A DNA stretch of 64,000 bases from CAYYUA01 sp964542585 (GTDB taxonomy: Bacteria; Bacteroidota; Bacteroidia; CAILMK01; CAYYUA01). Below are positions 16,954-26,343 of this stretch, one piece after another. The DNA is taken from NCBI GenBank assembly GCA_964542585.1, contig CAZIUI010000002.1, forward strand, positions 118,497 through 182,496, given 5' to 3'. Made by a program: the position numbers and the translations under genes. Under the pieces are notes generated by a model. The model ran no database searches, had not been told where the DNA came from, and saw only the letters and a program-made list of their open reading frames with translations. Positions within the stretch are counted from its first letter, which is position 1. Each line of letters begins with the position of its first letter.

Positions 16954-17944
16954 GCCACCTGATCCCATTTCCGAGGACACCCTTGATTACCGTCCTACAT
17001 GGCCGTTTACCCACGGAACTTTTAACACCCTGATAAGCAACTTCAGGCGTCAGTTGCTTCCGGCACCAAACTATCAGCGCTTCCACATTCCCACCCCCGA
17101 TGGGGATGCGTTAGCTATGGACCGGGTATGCCGGAAAAGCTCAAAAGCCGTTTTGATGGTTCACGGCTTAGAGGGCAACAGCCACTCAGGTTACATAAAA
17201 GGCATGAACCGTTGTATGGAAGAATTGGGGCTGGACACCCTTTGCCTAAACCTGAGAGGATGCGGAGGGGAATTACCCTACCAACCCGCCACCTATCATA
17301 GTGGCAAAACCGAAGACCTTGCAACTGCCGTTGATTACGTTTCCCGCCATTTCAGCTACCATGCAATAGGCATAATGGGTTTCAGCCTTGGAGGGAACCT
17401 CCTAATGAAATATGCGGGAGAACAGCAAAATCAGCTTCCTAATTTTATTCGATTGCTAACCGTCATAGCCATGCCTTTTGACCTAAAACAGGTGGTCCGG
17501 CAATTGGATCGGAGTGCTAATTGGCTGTTCCGCTACCATTTTCTGCGCACCCTTAAAAGAAGGGCCATGCAAATGAAGCAATGGTTTCCTGATATACCTG
17601 TTCAAACAGAAGCCCTAAAAGCTACCAAAACATTGGAAGGATTTGATGAGGAATTTACCGCGCCGGTTCATGGCTTCAGGGATGCCAATGATTATTATGA
17701 CCAATGCAGTTCCGCTGCTTATTTACCGGCTATCGAATGCCCTACCCTATTGCTTTCAGCAAAGGATGATCCGTTTATTCCACAGCACAGCATTCCTAAA
17801 ACCCTTCTCCGCTCTCATACTTGGTTGAACTTTACAGAATGTGCACATGGCGGGCATTTAGGTTTTGGAAATTACCGGATGCCGCGGCTGCTTTGGCATG
17901 AACAATACTGCAAGCAGGTACTTAAGTACTACCTTTACAAATAA
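16946..17944 (+). CDS. YheT-type alpha/beta hydrolase
   Basis: A hydrolase of about 332 residues. The lid-less alpha/beta fold shows the oxyanion segment LMVHGLEGNSHSGY, the nucleophile elbow GFSLGGN (Ser) and a C-terminal His in CAHGGHLGF; an acid in SAKDDPFIP completes the triad. The N-terminal RPTWPFTHGTFNTL replaces the 'NGHLQT' block that typifies YheT proteins. No ATG lies near the N-terminus. TTG 16946 is the best start, overlapping the previous gene by 8 bp; TTG 16916 is possible. Natural substrates of this family are unknown in bacteria. The overlap suggests co-transcription with the peroxidase gene. The stop overlaps the convergent histidine kinase gene by 10 bp. Confidence 0.8.
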   Translation: MNKPPDPISEDTLDYRPTWPFTHGTFNTLISNFRRQLLPAPNYQRFHIPTPDGDALAMDRVCRKSSKAVLMVHGLEGNSHSGYIKGMNRCMEELGLDTLCLNLRGCGGELPYQPATYHSGKTEDLATAVDYVSRHFSYHAIGIMGFSLGGNLLMKYAGEQQNQLPNFIRLLTVIAMPFDLKQVVRQLDRSANWLFRYHFLRTLKRRAMQMKQWFPDIPVQTEALKATKTLEGFDEEFTAPVHGFRDANDYYDQCSSAAYLPAIECPTLLLSAKDDPFIPQHSIPKTLLRSHTWLNFTECAHGGHLGFGNYRMPRLLWHEQYCKQVLKYYLYK

Positions 17945-20900
17945 TCGGTCAGGTAGACGTAAAAGGTGCTGCCTTCATTGACCTTGCTTTCCACCGCTAC
18001 GTAACCACCCAACGCTTCCACCTGGTATTTAACCAGGTAAAGGCCCATTCCCTTACCGGAACGGTCTTTATGAATGCCTTCGTAAAGTTCAAAAATTCTG
18101 TTCTCGTTTTTCTTTAAATCAATGCCGAGGCCATTATCGCTTACAGAAAGGCAGGTATAATTTCCAGCTTTGAAGGTTTGCAAATGGATTACCGGCTCCC
18201 GTTCAGGATGCCGAAAGCGGAGAGCATTGCTTAGCAAGTGGCAGAGGATGCTGCTTAAAAAGGTCCGCAAGTAACCGATACCAGAGACTGCCGTAAAATC
18301 AGCTGTTATATGGGCATTGGCCTGTTCAATTTTTTCAGCTAACAAAGCCTTACACTCCTCAAACACCGTTTGAAACCGGATCAGCTCTTTAGGGGCACTA
18401 AGTTGGTCTTTTTTGCCCACAATGTAGGTCAGGTCATTCAGGGTATGTTCCAGCACTTCTACCGATTCCGTAACCTTTTGGAAAATGTATTGGTTTTCCG
18501 GATCCTTTAGCTCACTGCTATCAAATAGTTCGGTTAAACTTTGAAGGTTTATTACCGGCGAGCGCAGGTGATGCGAAGTGATGTAAGCAAACTGCTCAAG
18601 TTCAGCGTTGGTTTGCAGAAGGGCTTCGGTCTTTTTCCGCAGGTCATCCTCAGCTTTTTTGCGGTCAGCAATATCAATGTACATCCCGTAAATGTTAACG
18701 GGCTCATTGTCATAAAAAACGGGTACGCCATAAACAAGCACAGGCAAATGGTTCCCTTCCTTATCTAACCGCACCGTTTCCCGGGTAATGGTCTCCCCTT
18801 GAGCCGGCTTATCAGAAAAGGTTTTGCTTTCATACCGGTACGCTTCAGGCACAATGAAATCATCCAGCACATAGCCTTCCAGCTCCTCTTGCGTATAGCC
18901 GAACAAGGCCGTAAAGCCAGCATTGCAGTTTACCACTTGATAATTCATGTCAAGGGTTACGATACCAACCGGGGTATTCTGGAACAACTGCCGGTAGTAA
19001 GCCTCACTACGCCTGAGAGAAGCCTGAGCTTCTTTTGTTTCGGTTACATCCGTAATGAGCCCAAGCAGTTGTTTAACATTGCTAGCTTTATCTCGCTTAT
19101 GAACAACATCCTGGTTGTAAAACCACCGGTAATGCCCATCCCGGTGCTGCATGCGGTACTCAATCGTACTGATCTCACCATCTTTTAAATAGCGATTCGC
19201 CTGGGTTGAGGCAGTAATCCGATCACGTTCATCAGGATGGAAATAAGGATACCGGGATTCATCATAAGGTGGTTCGTAGCCAAGGTAAGTAAGGATGGGA
19301 CGGTTTTCATAAATATAATCCCCTATTTCGTAGTCATAAATATTGATAAAACTTGGCGAATTTTCCGTGATGTCTTTGATAAACTGCTCCTGTTCTCTCA
19401 GCTGCTGCTCCCGTTGTTTTTGTTCGGTAATATCATGAGCAGAGATCAGCATTTGAATCAATTCACCATTTTCATCCCGCTTAAATGGTGTATCCTTGGC
19501 CAGCACCCAGTAATATTCCCCCTCTTTATTCATAATTCGAAACTCATGCTGTTTTACTTCCCCGTCTTTCAAGTTTAAGTTGGCTTTCAGAACTTGTTCA
19601 CTTTGGGAAATATCGTCAGGATGGATAAGGTCCAAAAGACCATTTTCTTTGGCATTAATCTCATCCAACGTATAACCCAACACTTCTTGTAGACGGCCAT
19701 TTTCATAAACATAAGTAAGGTTTCGATAATCTGCAATGGCAATTAAGCTGGGAGAGGTATACGCGACTTTTTCTATGAAGTCCTGGTTTTCCCTGAGCCT
19801 TAGCTCAGTTTCTTTTTGCTCCGTAATATCTTGTACGGAGCCCAATACCTGGATCAACTCACCTGAAGCATTCCGCTTAAAGGGCGCATTCGTGATGAGA
19901 AACCACCGATACTCGCCACTCCTGGTCTTTAGCTGGAATTCTGATTGTAAAGTTTCTCCATCTGCTAGCTGTAAAACTTTACTAAGGGACTCTTGGAGCT
20001 TTGTCCTGTCGCTTGAAGCAACAAGACTAAAGATCCCCTGCTCTAAGGCATTCACCTCTTCTAACGTGTAGCCTAAGAAAGTCTGAATGCGTCCATTTTC
20101 ATAGATATAGCACTGTGAGGTAAGATCCGCAATGACCGTTAAGGAAGGAAAGGTTTGGGTAATTTTTTGATTAAAGTGCTGACTTTCCCTTAGGCTAAGT
20201 TCGGATTCTTTTTGCTCCGTTACATCACGGGCAAATGAATACACCAGACCTTCTTCCGGATCATAAACTCCGTAACCTTCTACCCAGCGGTAAGAACCAT
20301 CCTTACAAACCATGCAATTGATAAATGAATCAGTCTTCCAATAGTAGGCAAGGCTCTGCATTTTTTCCCGACTAAACGCTAAGTAATCAGGATGAACGAA
20401 ATCCTCATAAGGATACTGCTTTAGCTCCTCAATAGACCATCCCAGTAGCCCTTCCCAGCCTTTATTCGCTTTTATTATGTAACCGTCTTTTACTACCGCT
20501 AATAGCTCTAAGGAATGCTCATAAAAGCGATCCCGGTCTTTCCTGGCATCTTTTTGTTCCGTAATATTCTGAACAATACCCCCAACCTCGTAAAAGGTAT
20601 CATTGGTGTAGTATGGCCTGCCTTTTACGCGCACCCATTTTTTATGACCTTTTCTAGTAAAAATCCTGAATTCTTGATCGAAGGGAATTCCTTGGTACCA
20701 GAGGGCATCAAGGGCCTCCCTGACAAGCGGCTGATGGGCTTGGTCGTAATACTGGATAGCTTCTTCTACATTCAAAGGATGGTTATAAGGATGCTCCAGA
20801 ATATCGTAAAGCTTGGTAGTAAGCTTTAACTTATCCTTCGAAATGCGCCAGCCACCGACATCGGCAATCTCTTGGGTTTCCTTATACAGATTATCGCGTT

Positions 20901-22407
20901 TCTCTTCACCCGTTATATCCCGTGCAATTCCTTGTATTTGAGTAACTGTGTTATTATCATCTTTAACAGGAATAAAGTAGCCCTGTATTGACCTCACTTC
21001 AGTAGTGCTAAATTTCAGGTGGTAAAACATCTGGGGCGTAGCACGACCATCCAAAAGCTCCTGATGCACCTGTTGAAAGCGTTCTTTTTCTTGCGGCGGT
21101 ATATAGTTGTAAAGGCTTGAGTATAATGATTGATGGTTACTAAGACCAAGGATTTCTTTCGTAGATGGTGAAGCATACTTAAAACCAAAATCTGCGTCCA
21201 GAAGAAATACCGCTTCCCTTAGGTTATCAGTAATTTGCCGGAACTGGACTTCTTGTTGTTCGAGTTTTTGTTCAACCCCTTTTTGCTCAGATAAGTCATG
21301 GGCAATAAAGTGCGTAGCAAGCTTGCCTAGGTAATAGCAACCAATCCCAGTTACTGAAACTGGAACTCTTTTCCCTTGCTTATGGATAAAAGCAGCCTCT
21401 GCTGGTGCCAACTCGCCTCCGTATTGCTCCAGGTACTCCTGTCTTTCTTTGGCCTGTTCTGTGAACTCAGGTGTAACAAAATCTCTGAAAGATAAACCTT
21501 GCAATTCCTCACCTGATGACATCCCCAACAAGTTAGCTAGGGCTTGATTGGCATAAATTAGGGTGCCATACTGAGAAATTCCCATAGGAATGCCTGAATT
21601 CTCCAAAACCGCCTGGTAATTGGCTTCAGAATTGGCCGCTTCCGTTTTAAGTGACTTGTAATTAGTGATATCCCGCTGAACCGCCATGTAGTAGCGAACT
21701 TCATTGGCCGCTCCTTTAATAGGGGTAACTTCCCATTGAAGAAGGAATGGCTCTCCATTCTTACGGTAGTTAACCGTCTCACTTTTAAAGTACTCATCTC
21801 TTGATAAAATAGATTTTAAAGAAGCCAGAGCCTGGGTGTCGGTTTCGGGCCCTTGGAGGATACGAGGTGTCTTGCCAATCACCTCATCTGCTTTATAGCC
21901 GGTCATTGTGGTAAAGGCATGGTTGGCATACCAAATTCGAGGACCTGGGTAGTCTAACAAGGGCTCGGTTATTAGAATAGCATCCTTAATATGATCCAGT
22001 ACTGATGGGTTGAAATCTAACTCAGGACTTAGCTTACCATTAGAAGATTGGGGACTTTCGGTGTCAAATTGGACCATTAAGCCTTGAAATACCCCATTTT
22101 CAGAAAGGGGAGTGAAAGAAGTATGAAAATGATGTTTCCCAGAATCTATGGAGAACTGACATACTGCACTCGCGTATTTTTCGCTTTCCCACTGCGCTTT
22201 AAGATCAGCTAATGAGAGGTTGGAAGGAAGGCACATAACTTCCTCCAAGGAACGATTAATTAGCTTATTTAGCGAGGTATCGAAATACGCTTCAGCCCTT
22301 GTATTCCAATTGCTCAATTTCAGCTCATCGTCAAAAATGAGGACAGCCCAGGGCATATTATCGATTATTGGCTGTTGACCTTCGGCTTGGCTAATATTTT
22401 TTGTCAA
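17935..22407 (-). CDS. Soluble multi-PAS sensor histidine kinase
   Basis: A 1490-residue kinase with no membrane segment. I count about ten PAS/PAC units between residues 10 and 1250, several ending in the PAC form 'DITEQK'. The transmitter follows: a HisKA with the phospho-accepting His in ITSHHLRSPVINL (about 1279-1280) and an HATPase domain with LLSNALRFRHP (N box), SDNGLGID (G1) and GKGMGLYLVK (G2). PAS units 7, 8 and 9 (about 750-1120) are clearly related, sharing blocks such as YENGR...LGYTLDE and GEYRWF/GEYYWV, and probably arose by tandem duplication. No receiver domain or adjacent regulator gene is present, so it is an orphan kinase. One PAS resembles LOV domains but lacks the flavin-binding Cys. 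Confidence 0.9.
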   Translation of the reverse strand: MTKNISQAEGQQPIIDNMPWAVLIFDDELKLSNWNTRAEAYFDTSLNKLINRSLEEVMCLPSNLSLADLKAQWESEKYASAVCQFSIDSGKHHFHTSFTPLSENGVFQGLMVQFDTESPQSSNGKLSPELDFNPSVLDHIKDAILITEPLLDYPGPRIWYANHAFTTMTGYKADEVIGKTPRILQGPETDTQALASLKSILSRDEYFKSETVNYRKNGEPFLLQWEVTPIKGAANEVRYYMAVQRDITNYKSLKTEAANSEANYQAVLENSGIPMGISQYGTLIYANQALANLLGMSSGEELQGLSFRDFVTPEFTEQAKERQEYLEQYGGELAPAEAAFIHKQGKRVPVSVTGIGCYYLGKLATHFIAHDLSEQKGVEQKLEQQEVQFRQITDNLREAVFLLDADFGFKYASPSTKEILGLSNHQSLYSSLYNYIPPQEKERFQQVHQELLDGRATPQMFYHLKFSTTEVRSIQGYFIPVKDDNNTVTQIQGIARDITGEEKRDNLYKETQEIADVGGWRISKDKLKLTTKLYDILEHPYNHPLNVEEAIQYYDQAHQPLVREALDALWYQGIPFDQEFRIFTRKGHKKWVRVKGRPYYTNDTFYEVGGIVQNITEQKDARKDRDRFYEHSLELLAVVKDGYIIKANKGWEGLLGWSIEELKQYPYEDFVHPDYLAFSREKMQSLAYYWKTDSFINCMVCKDGSYRWVEGYGVYDPEEGLVYSFARDVTEQKESELSLRESQHFNQKITQTFPSLTVIADLTSQCYIYENGRIQTFLGYTLEEVNALEQGIFSLVASSDRTKLQESLSKVLQLADGETLQSEFQLKTRSGEYRWFLITNAPFKRNASGELIQVLGSVQDITEQKETELRLRENQDFIEKVAYTSPSLIAIADYRNLTYVYENGRLQEVLGYTLDEINAKENGLLDLIHPDDISQSEQVLKANLNLKDGEVKQHEFRIMNKEGEYYWVLAKDTPFKRDENGELIQMLISAHDITEQKQREQQLREQEQFIKDITENSPSFINIYDYEIGDYIYENRPILTYLGYEPPYDESRYPYFHPDERDRITASTQANRYLKDGEISTIEYRMQHRDGHYRWFYNQDVVHKRDKASNVKQLLGLITDVTETKEAQASLRRSEAYYRQLFQNTPVGIVTLDMNYQVVNCNAGFTALFGYTQEELEGYVLDDFIVPEAYRYESKTFSDKPAQGETITRETVRLDKEGNHLPVLVYGVPVFYDNEPVNIYGMYIDIADRKKAEDDLRKKTEALLQTNAELEQFAYITSHHLRSPVINLQSLTELFDSSELKDPENQYIFQKVTESVEVLEHTLNDLTYIVGKKDQLSAPKELIRFQTVFEECKALLAEKIEQANAHITADFTAVSGIGYLRTFLSSILCHLLSNALRFRHPEREPVIHLQTFKAGNYTCLSVSDNGLGIDLKKNENRIFELYEGIHKDRSGKGMGLYLVKYQVEALGGYVAVESKVNEGSTFYVYLTDYL

Positions 22408-22644
22408 ATGCTTAGCGTTTAATTGCTATTAGAAGGCAAAAAGTTGCCTTAATATACGAAGTTCAGAGCAAAATCCAGCACAAATACAGCTAAAATAATG
22501 TCACCATATCAGAATTGCTAGTGGATTGCCATAGCTTACCTTTAATAAAAACCAAATTAATTTGGGCTTTCAAAATCACCATTTAATCGCTGTTATGGAT
22601 GTTTTTTTTACCCATTTGGAGGTAACTCGTTAATTTAGCTTCAA

Positions 22645-23802
22645 ATGACGGCTATCACCATGAACAATCGCTACCACAAGCTTTTAGCTGAAATCCTTTC
22701 TGATGCGGGAATAGAACTCAACGGCCCCAACCCTTTTGACCCTCAAATTCATGATGAGCGCTTTTACAAAAGGGTTATTAATGATGGTTCCCTCGGGTTA
22801 GGCGAAGCTTACATGGTGGAATGGTGGGATTGTAAAGCACTTGATCAGTTCTTTGACCGGATCCTCAGGGCAGAATTAGAGAAACAAATACCCAAAAACC
22901 TTACAAACCTGCTTATTTATCTACAAGCCAGGCTAACCAATCCGCAATCTAAAAGTAAAGCTTCAAGTAATGCTACTAAACATTATAACTTAGGAAATGA
23001 TTTTTTTAAGCAAATGCTTGATGCACGGATGGTCTACACTTGCGGCTATTGGAAGTACGCCTCAGATTTGAATGAAGCCCAGGAACATAAGCTAGAACTC
23101 ACTTGCAAGAAGCTTCATCTGCAAGAGGGCATGCGGATCCTGGATATCGGTTGTGGGTGGGGAAGTTTTGTCCGCTATGTTACTGAAAAATACCCGGTTC
23201 AAGCCACTGGCCTTAATGTATCTGATCCACAGCTTAAGGAAGCCAAAAATCAAACTAAGGATTTACCAGCTTCTTTCATCAAAAAAGATTACCGGCAATT
23301 GGCGGAAAAGGATGGAAATTTTGACCGTATCGTTTCTTTAGGAATGGTAGAGCATGTGGGTCGCCAGAATTTCCGTGCTTTTTTTGAGGCAGCCAGCCGT
23401 GTACTGAAATCAGACGGTCTTTTTTTGCTTCACACCATTGGCAGTAATCAATCAACTACCACCACTGATCCCTGGCTTAACAAGTATATTTTCCCGCATT
23501 CGCTTATTCCAAGCCTAAAGCAATTAACGGAAGCCATGGAAGGCCTTTTTGTCATTGAAGACCTCCACAACTTCGGCCCTTATTATGATCACACGCTAAT
23601 GGCCTGGCACGAAAATTTTGAGGCCTACAGTAAGGTCAAGACCCTGGATCGTCAATTTTACAGAATGTGGCGGTATTACCTTCTTTGCTGTGCAGGAACT
23701 TTCCGAGCTCGTAAAAACCAGCTTTGGCAACTTGTCCTTAGTCCTCAAGGTTGTTTAGGAGGCTATACCCCTGTAAGAAGTCATAATTCCGGTTTACCTT
23801 AG
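22645..23802 (+). CDS. cfa: Cyclopropane-fatty-acyl-phospholipid synthase family protein
   Basis: A 385-residue SAM-dependent enzyme that adds a methylene bridge to unsaturated acyl chains of membrane phospholipids. Family marks are ATKHYNLGNDFFKQMLD, YTCGYW and the SAM motif ILDIGCGWGSFVRYV; EHVGRQNFRAFF and HTIGSNQ follow, with the active-site region DHTLMAWHENF near the C-terminus. Length matches E. coli Cfa. The ATG at 22645 is used; an internal ATG at 22660 is possible. It stands alone, divergent from the large kinase gene and followed by a hairpin with a short T run. Confidence 0.9.
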   Translation: MTAITMNNRYHKLLAEILSDAGIELNGPNPFDPQIHDERFYKRVINDGSLGLGEAYMVEWWDCKALDQFFDRILRAELEKQIPKNLTNLLIYLQARLTNPQSKSKASSNATKHYNLGNDFFKQMLDARMVYTCGYWKYASDLNEAQEHKLELTCKKLHLQEGMRILDIGCGWGSFVRYVTEKYPVQATGLNVSDPQLKEAKNQTKDLPASFIKKDYRQLAEKDGNFDRIVSLGMVEHVGRQNFRAFFEAASRVLKSDGLFLLHTIGSNQSTTTTDPWLNKYIFPHSLIPSLKQLTEAMEGLFVIEDLHNFGPYYDHTLMAWHENFEAYSKVKTLDRQFYRMWRYYLLCCAGTFRARKNQLWQLVLSPQGCLGGYTPVRSHNSGLP

Positions 23803-23821
23803 CTTATAACCTGTAAAAGGA

Positions 23822-23847
23822 AAAAGCTCAGTTTTAGCGGAGCTTTT
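23822..23847 (+). terminator. Short terminator after cfa
   Basis: AAAAGCTC and GAGCTTTT form an 8-bp stem around a 10-nt loop, 20 bp after the cfa stop. The T tract is only four bases, so it may be weak; the symmetrical A/T flanks would work either way. Confidence 0.55.
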
Positions 23848-23970
23848 AAACTAAAAGATTACCACTCCCAGCGTCTATGGCCTTGCGCGTTGTTGTCAGC
23901 AGCGCTACCGCATTAAAATACCTACTTTAAGGTATTGCAAAATAGCTCGGGCTATCTCACCTTTGAAGCA

Positions 23971-23993
23971 TTATTTAGAAGTAATCTAAATAA
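23971..23993. promoter_or_regulatory. Perfect palindrome, likely operator
   Basis: TTATTTAGA and TCTAAATAA are perfect inverted repeats separated by AGTAA. The length (23 bp) and symmetry suit a dimeric repressor. TTAG...CTAA half-sites recall operators of DtxR/MntR-type metal regulators, which would fit the imelysin and TonB-receptor genes behind it. No regulator gene is nearby, and the assignment is inference. Confidence 0.5.
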
Positions 23994-24035
23994 AAACAAT
24001 TAAACCTTTTCGAAATTCATCAATTAGTAAAAGCA

Positions 24036-24080
24036 GGGTAAGCCATTACTGTGACCAAAACGAGATTTCATGGCTTACCC
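24036..24080 (+). repeat. 11-bp inverted repeat in the operon leader
   Basis: GGGTAAGCCAT (24036-24046) and ATGGCTTACCC (24070-24080) are exact inverted repeats with a 23-nt loop. As RNA they would form a strong stem ending 20 nt before the DUF4856 start codon. The right arm begins with an ATG that opens a five-codon frame (MAYPI, stop at 24085-24087). Confidence 0.7.
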
Positions 24081-24100
24081 CATCTAAAAACGTTAAAATT

Positions 24101-25195
24101 ATGAAAAAAAGCAATTTAATCCTAGCTGGCATCATTGCACTAGGAACCCTTCAAGCTTGCGATGATGATGACGCTAACGGCAACAATGATCCCAAAACTG
24201 CCGATTCCTTAGAGCTGCCGGAATCATATCAATGGAATGACGCGCAGTACGAAGATCAAACTGCCACAGTTGAGTTATTAGCGGAATTGAGTAGTGCAGT
24301 TGGTAAAGCCAACAACGACAAATCTGTAAGCAAATCCAATCTGAAGAAGATCTTTAACAATGAAGGTTCCGTTGTAAGCGCTAATATCAGTTTAGCTGAC
24401 CAAATTCCTAAGGAAGATCTTTCACTGTTTGAGGGTTATTTTGAAAAAATGGATAACCTCACCAATGACCGTAAAGCCAATGACACCATCATAGGAGGGC
24501 GCTACTATTTCCCAAATGGCGTAGAACCCCAGCAGCTTATAGAAAAGGGCTTAATGGGAGCTTGTTTGTACTACCAGGCCACTTCCAAAAAGCTTACTAA
24601 CCTACCAGCCCAAACCAACGAAAATCCCCAAGAGGGAGACCAGCCCACTGAAAGGGAGAAGCAATTTGACGCAGCATTTGGTTACTTGGGTGTTCCCACT
24701 GATTTACCTGAAATCCCAAGTGGAAAAAGGGATGAAATCAGCGGTAAATACAAAAGCACTTCTTGGTTTTGGGGCCATTACCTCCGAAGCCGGAATTCAG
24801 AACTCAAAAACAAAGAAAAGTTATTCAATGCTTTTCTAAAGGGGCGTAAGGCCATTACACAGCAATTACCCGATAAACGGGAAGAAGCGGTCAATACTAT
24901 TTACAAGGAATGGGAAAAACTTGTGGCTTCTAACGTTGCCCACTACGTCAACGCTACGATCAGCGACATGCAAAATGGTGCTACGGGCAGTAAATGGCAC
25001 CATTGGTCGGAAGCAAAAGCCTTCACCATGTGCTTAACTTACAGTCCTAATAAAACCATTAGTACCAATCAAATCAATTCGATCATGAGTAAACTTGGAG
25101 ATTCTCCAAAAAATATCACCCTTGAAGAATTGGAGAGCATTAACCAAAAATTAAATGGGATTTATGATTTCCCGTCTCCAATTACTTCTTTTTAA
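24101..25195 (+). CDS. DUF4856-type lipoprotein
   Basis: A 364-residue lipoprotein. MKKSNLILAGIIALGTLQAC is the signal with the lipobox Cys at 20, followed by DDDDAN, an acidic stretch that may direct it to the cell surface. The mature part (ESYQWNDAQYEDQTATVELL, later KWHHWSEAKAFTMCL) matches the DUF4856 family as I know it, which has no assigned biochemical function. It heads a four-gene run with imelysin (23 bp downstream), an HTTM protein and a TonB-dependent receptor. Such genes commonly travel together in Bacteroidota, which suggests a role in metal, perhaps iron, capture at the outer membrane. This role is inference from context. Confidence 0.8.
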   Translation: MKKSNLILAGIIALGTLQACDDDDANGNNDPKTADSLELPESYQWNDAQYEDQTATVELLAELSSAVGKANNDKSVSKSNLKKIFNNEGSVVSANISLADQIPKEDLSLFEGYFEKMDNLTNDRKANDTIIGGRYYFPNGVEPQQLIEKGLMGACLYYQATSKKLTNLPAQTNENPQEGDQPTEREKQFDAAFGYLGVPTDLPEIPSGKRDEISGKYKSTSWFWGHYLRSRNSELKNKEKLFNAFLKGRKAITQQLPDKREEAVNTIYKEWEKLVASNVAHYVNATISDMQNGATGSKWHHWSEAKAFTMCLTYSPNKTISTNQINSIMSKLGDSPKNITLEELESINQKLNGIYDFPSPITSF

Positions 25196-25218
25196 ATCTA
25201 TAAAAAACGTCATGTTTT

Positions 25219-26337
25219 ATGCGTTTTATAAAAATTGTCAGCTGGCTGGCCCTGCTCGCAGGGTTGGCAGCTTGTGATAATAGCGGCTCCGGTTCTGACT
25301 CTGCGCCAAACAATGGAGCATTTGATCGTAAAGCCATGTTGCAAAACATCGGTCAGAATGTGATCCTGCCAAAATATGCGGCTTTTAATGAAAAAGCCCA
25401 GGAGCTAAAGACAGCCACCAACACTTTCAGTAATGAGGTGACCACTGAAAATCTTCAGGCAACCCGGGAAGCTTTGAAGGCAACCTACAAAGCCTGGCAA
25501 AAGGTAAAGCCTTACAACTTTGGGCCCGCGCAAAGAACAGCGCTGCGCATGAACATGAACACCTTCCCGGTGGATACAGCTGCTTTGGAAAAGCGGATTG
25601 ACAACAAAAATTTTGAATGGGGCCCTTATGACAATGACACCAAAGGCCTACCCGCTTTGGATTACATGCTATACAAGCAGGAATCAAAAAAGGCTGTTGT
25701 AGATCAGTATCAATCTGGAAATGGTAGTAGCCCTCGTAAGCAATACCTGAAAGCAGTGGTTTCGGATATTACCAGCCAAGCTCAAAAAGTCCATCGACAA
25801 TGGCAACCATCAAAAGGAGATCACTTAACAAAATTTACCAATTCTACCGGTAATAGTAAGGGCAGTTCTCTAGGACTATTAGTGAACCAATTGAACTTTG
25901 ACTTTGAGACCATTAAAGATGAGAAGCTAGGAATTCCGGCTGGTAAAAAATCCATGGGCAATACCTTCCCCAAAAAGGTTGAAGGGTATTATAGCGGCAT
26001 GTCGGTGCCACTCATGAAAGCAAACCTTCAGTCTATTGAGAACACCTTTCTAGGGATGTATAACAACACCAATGGCCTGGGTTTAGATGATCACCTGGAT
26101 GCCGTCAATGCTAAGTGGAAAAATAAAAAGCTTTCGAAGGTGATCAAAGGTCAGTTTGATAAAATTGATCAGCATATCAACAGCATTCCGCGCCCCTTAC
26201 CCAAAGCCGTAAGGAAGGGAAATCAAAAGTTGGATAAAGGATTCCAGGCGGTCAAACGACAGGTTGTTTTTCTAAAGACAGATATGCCATCTGCACTTGG
26301 TGTTAGGATCACCTACCAGGATAATGATGGTGATTAA
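25219..26337 (+). CDS. Imelysin-family lipoprotein
   Basis: A 372-residue lipoprotein of the imelysin/EfeO (M75) family. The signal MRFIKIVSWLALLAGLAAC is followed by a Gly/Ser-rich linker. The helical core begins with AMLQNIGQNVILPKYAAF and includes ATREALKATYKAWQKVKPYNFGP and GLPALDYMLY; the second four-helix unit follows after ISSQ-like KAVVSDITSQAQKVHRQW. In most imelysins a GxHxxE motif is found; here the corresponding place reads GLPALDYML, as in several Bacteroidota members. Family proteins are periplasmic or surface and are tied to iron uptake, although peptidase activity is doubtful. It is 23 bp after the DUF4856 gene and 6 bp before the HTTM gene. Confidence 0.85.
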   Translation: MRFIKIVSWLALLAGLAACDNSGSGSDSAPNNGAFDRKAMLQNIGQNVILPKYAAFNEKAQELKTATNTFSNEVTTENLQATREALKATYKAWQKVKPYNFGPAQRTALRMNMNTFPVDTAALEKRIDNKNFEWGPYDNDTKGLPALDYMLYKQESKKAVVDQYQSGNGSSPRKQYLKAVVSDITSQAQKVHRQWQPSKGDHLTKFTNSTGNSKGSSLGLLVNQLNFDFETIKDEKLGIPAGKKSMGNTFPKKVEGYYSGMSVPLMKANLQSIENTFLGMYNNTNGLGLDDHLDAVNAKWKNKKLSKVIKGQFDKIDQHINSIPRPLPKAVRKGNQKLDKGFQAVKRQVVFLKTDMPSALGVRITYQDNDGD

Positions 26338-26343
26338 AGGTGA

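Larger units (their letters stand above)
23848..24100 (+). other. Structured leader region of the DUF4856/imelysin operon
   Basis: About 250 bp without a gene. It holds a series of inverted repeats: AATACCT/AGGTATT (23917-23936), ATAGC/GCTAT closed by TCGG (23942-23955), the 9-bp palindrome at 23971-23993 and the 11-bp inverted repeat at 24036-24080, ending 20 bp before the ATG. No TAnnTTTG promoter is clear, so the transcription start and the split between DNA operators and RNA hairpins are not settled. Confidence 0.5.

Noticed and set aside
21612..21990. LOV-type blue-light sensor within the ten-PAS kinase
   Set aside because: The second PAS has the LOV-like segment GKTPRILQGPETD, but the photoactive Cys of GxNCRFLQ is replaced, so flavin-adduct chemistry is not expected.
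23848..24100. Known riboswitch class in the operon leader
   Set aside because: No cobalamin, TPP, FMN or SAM core motif was found; the hairpins are reported as unclassified structure.
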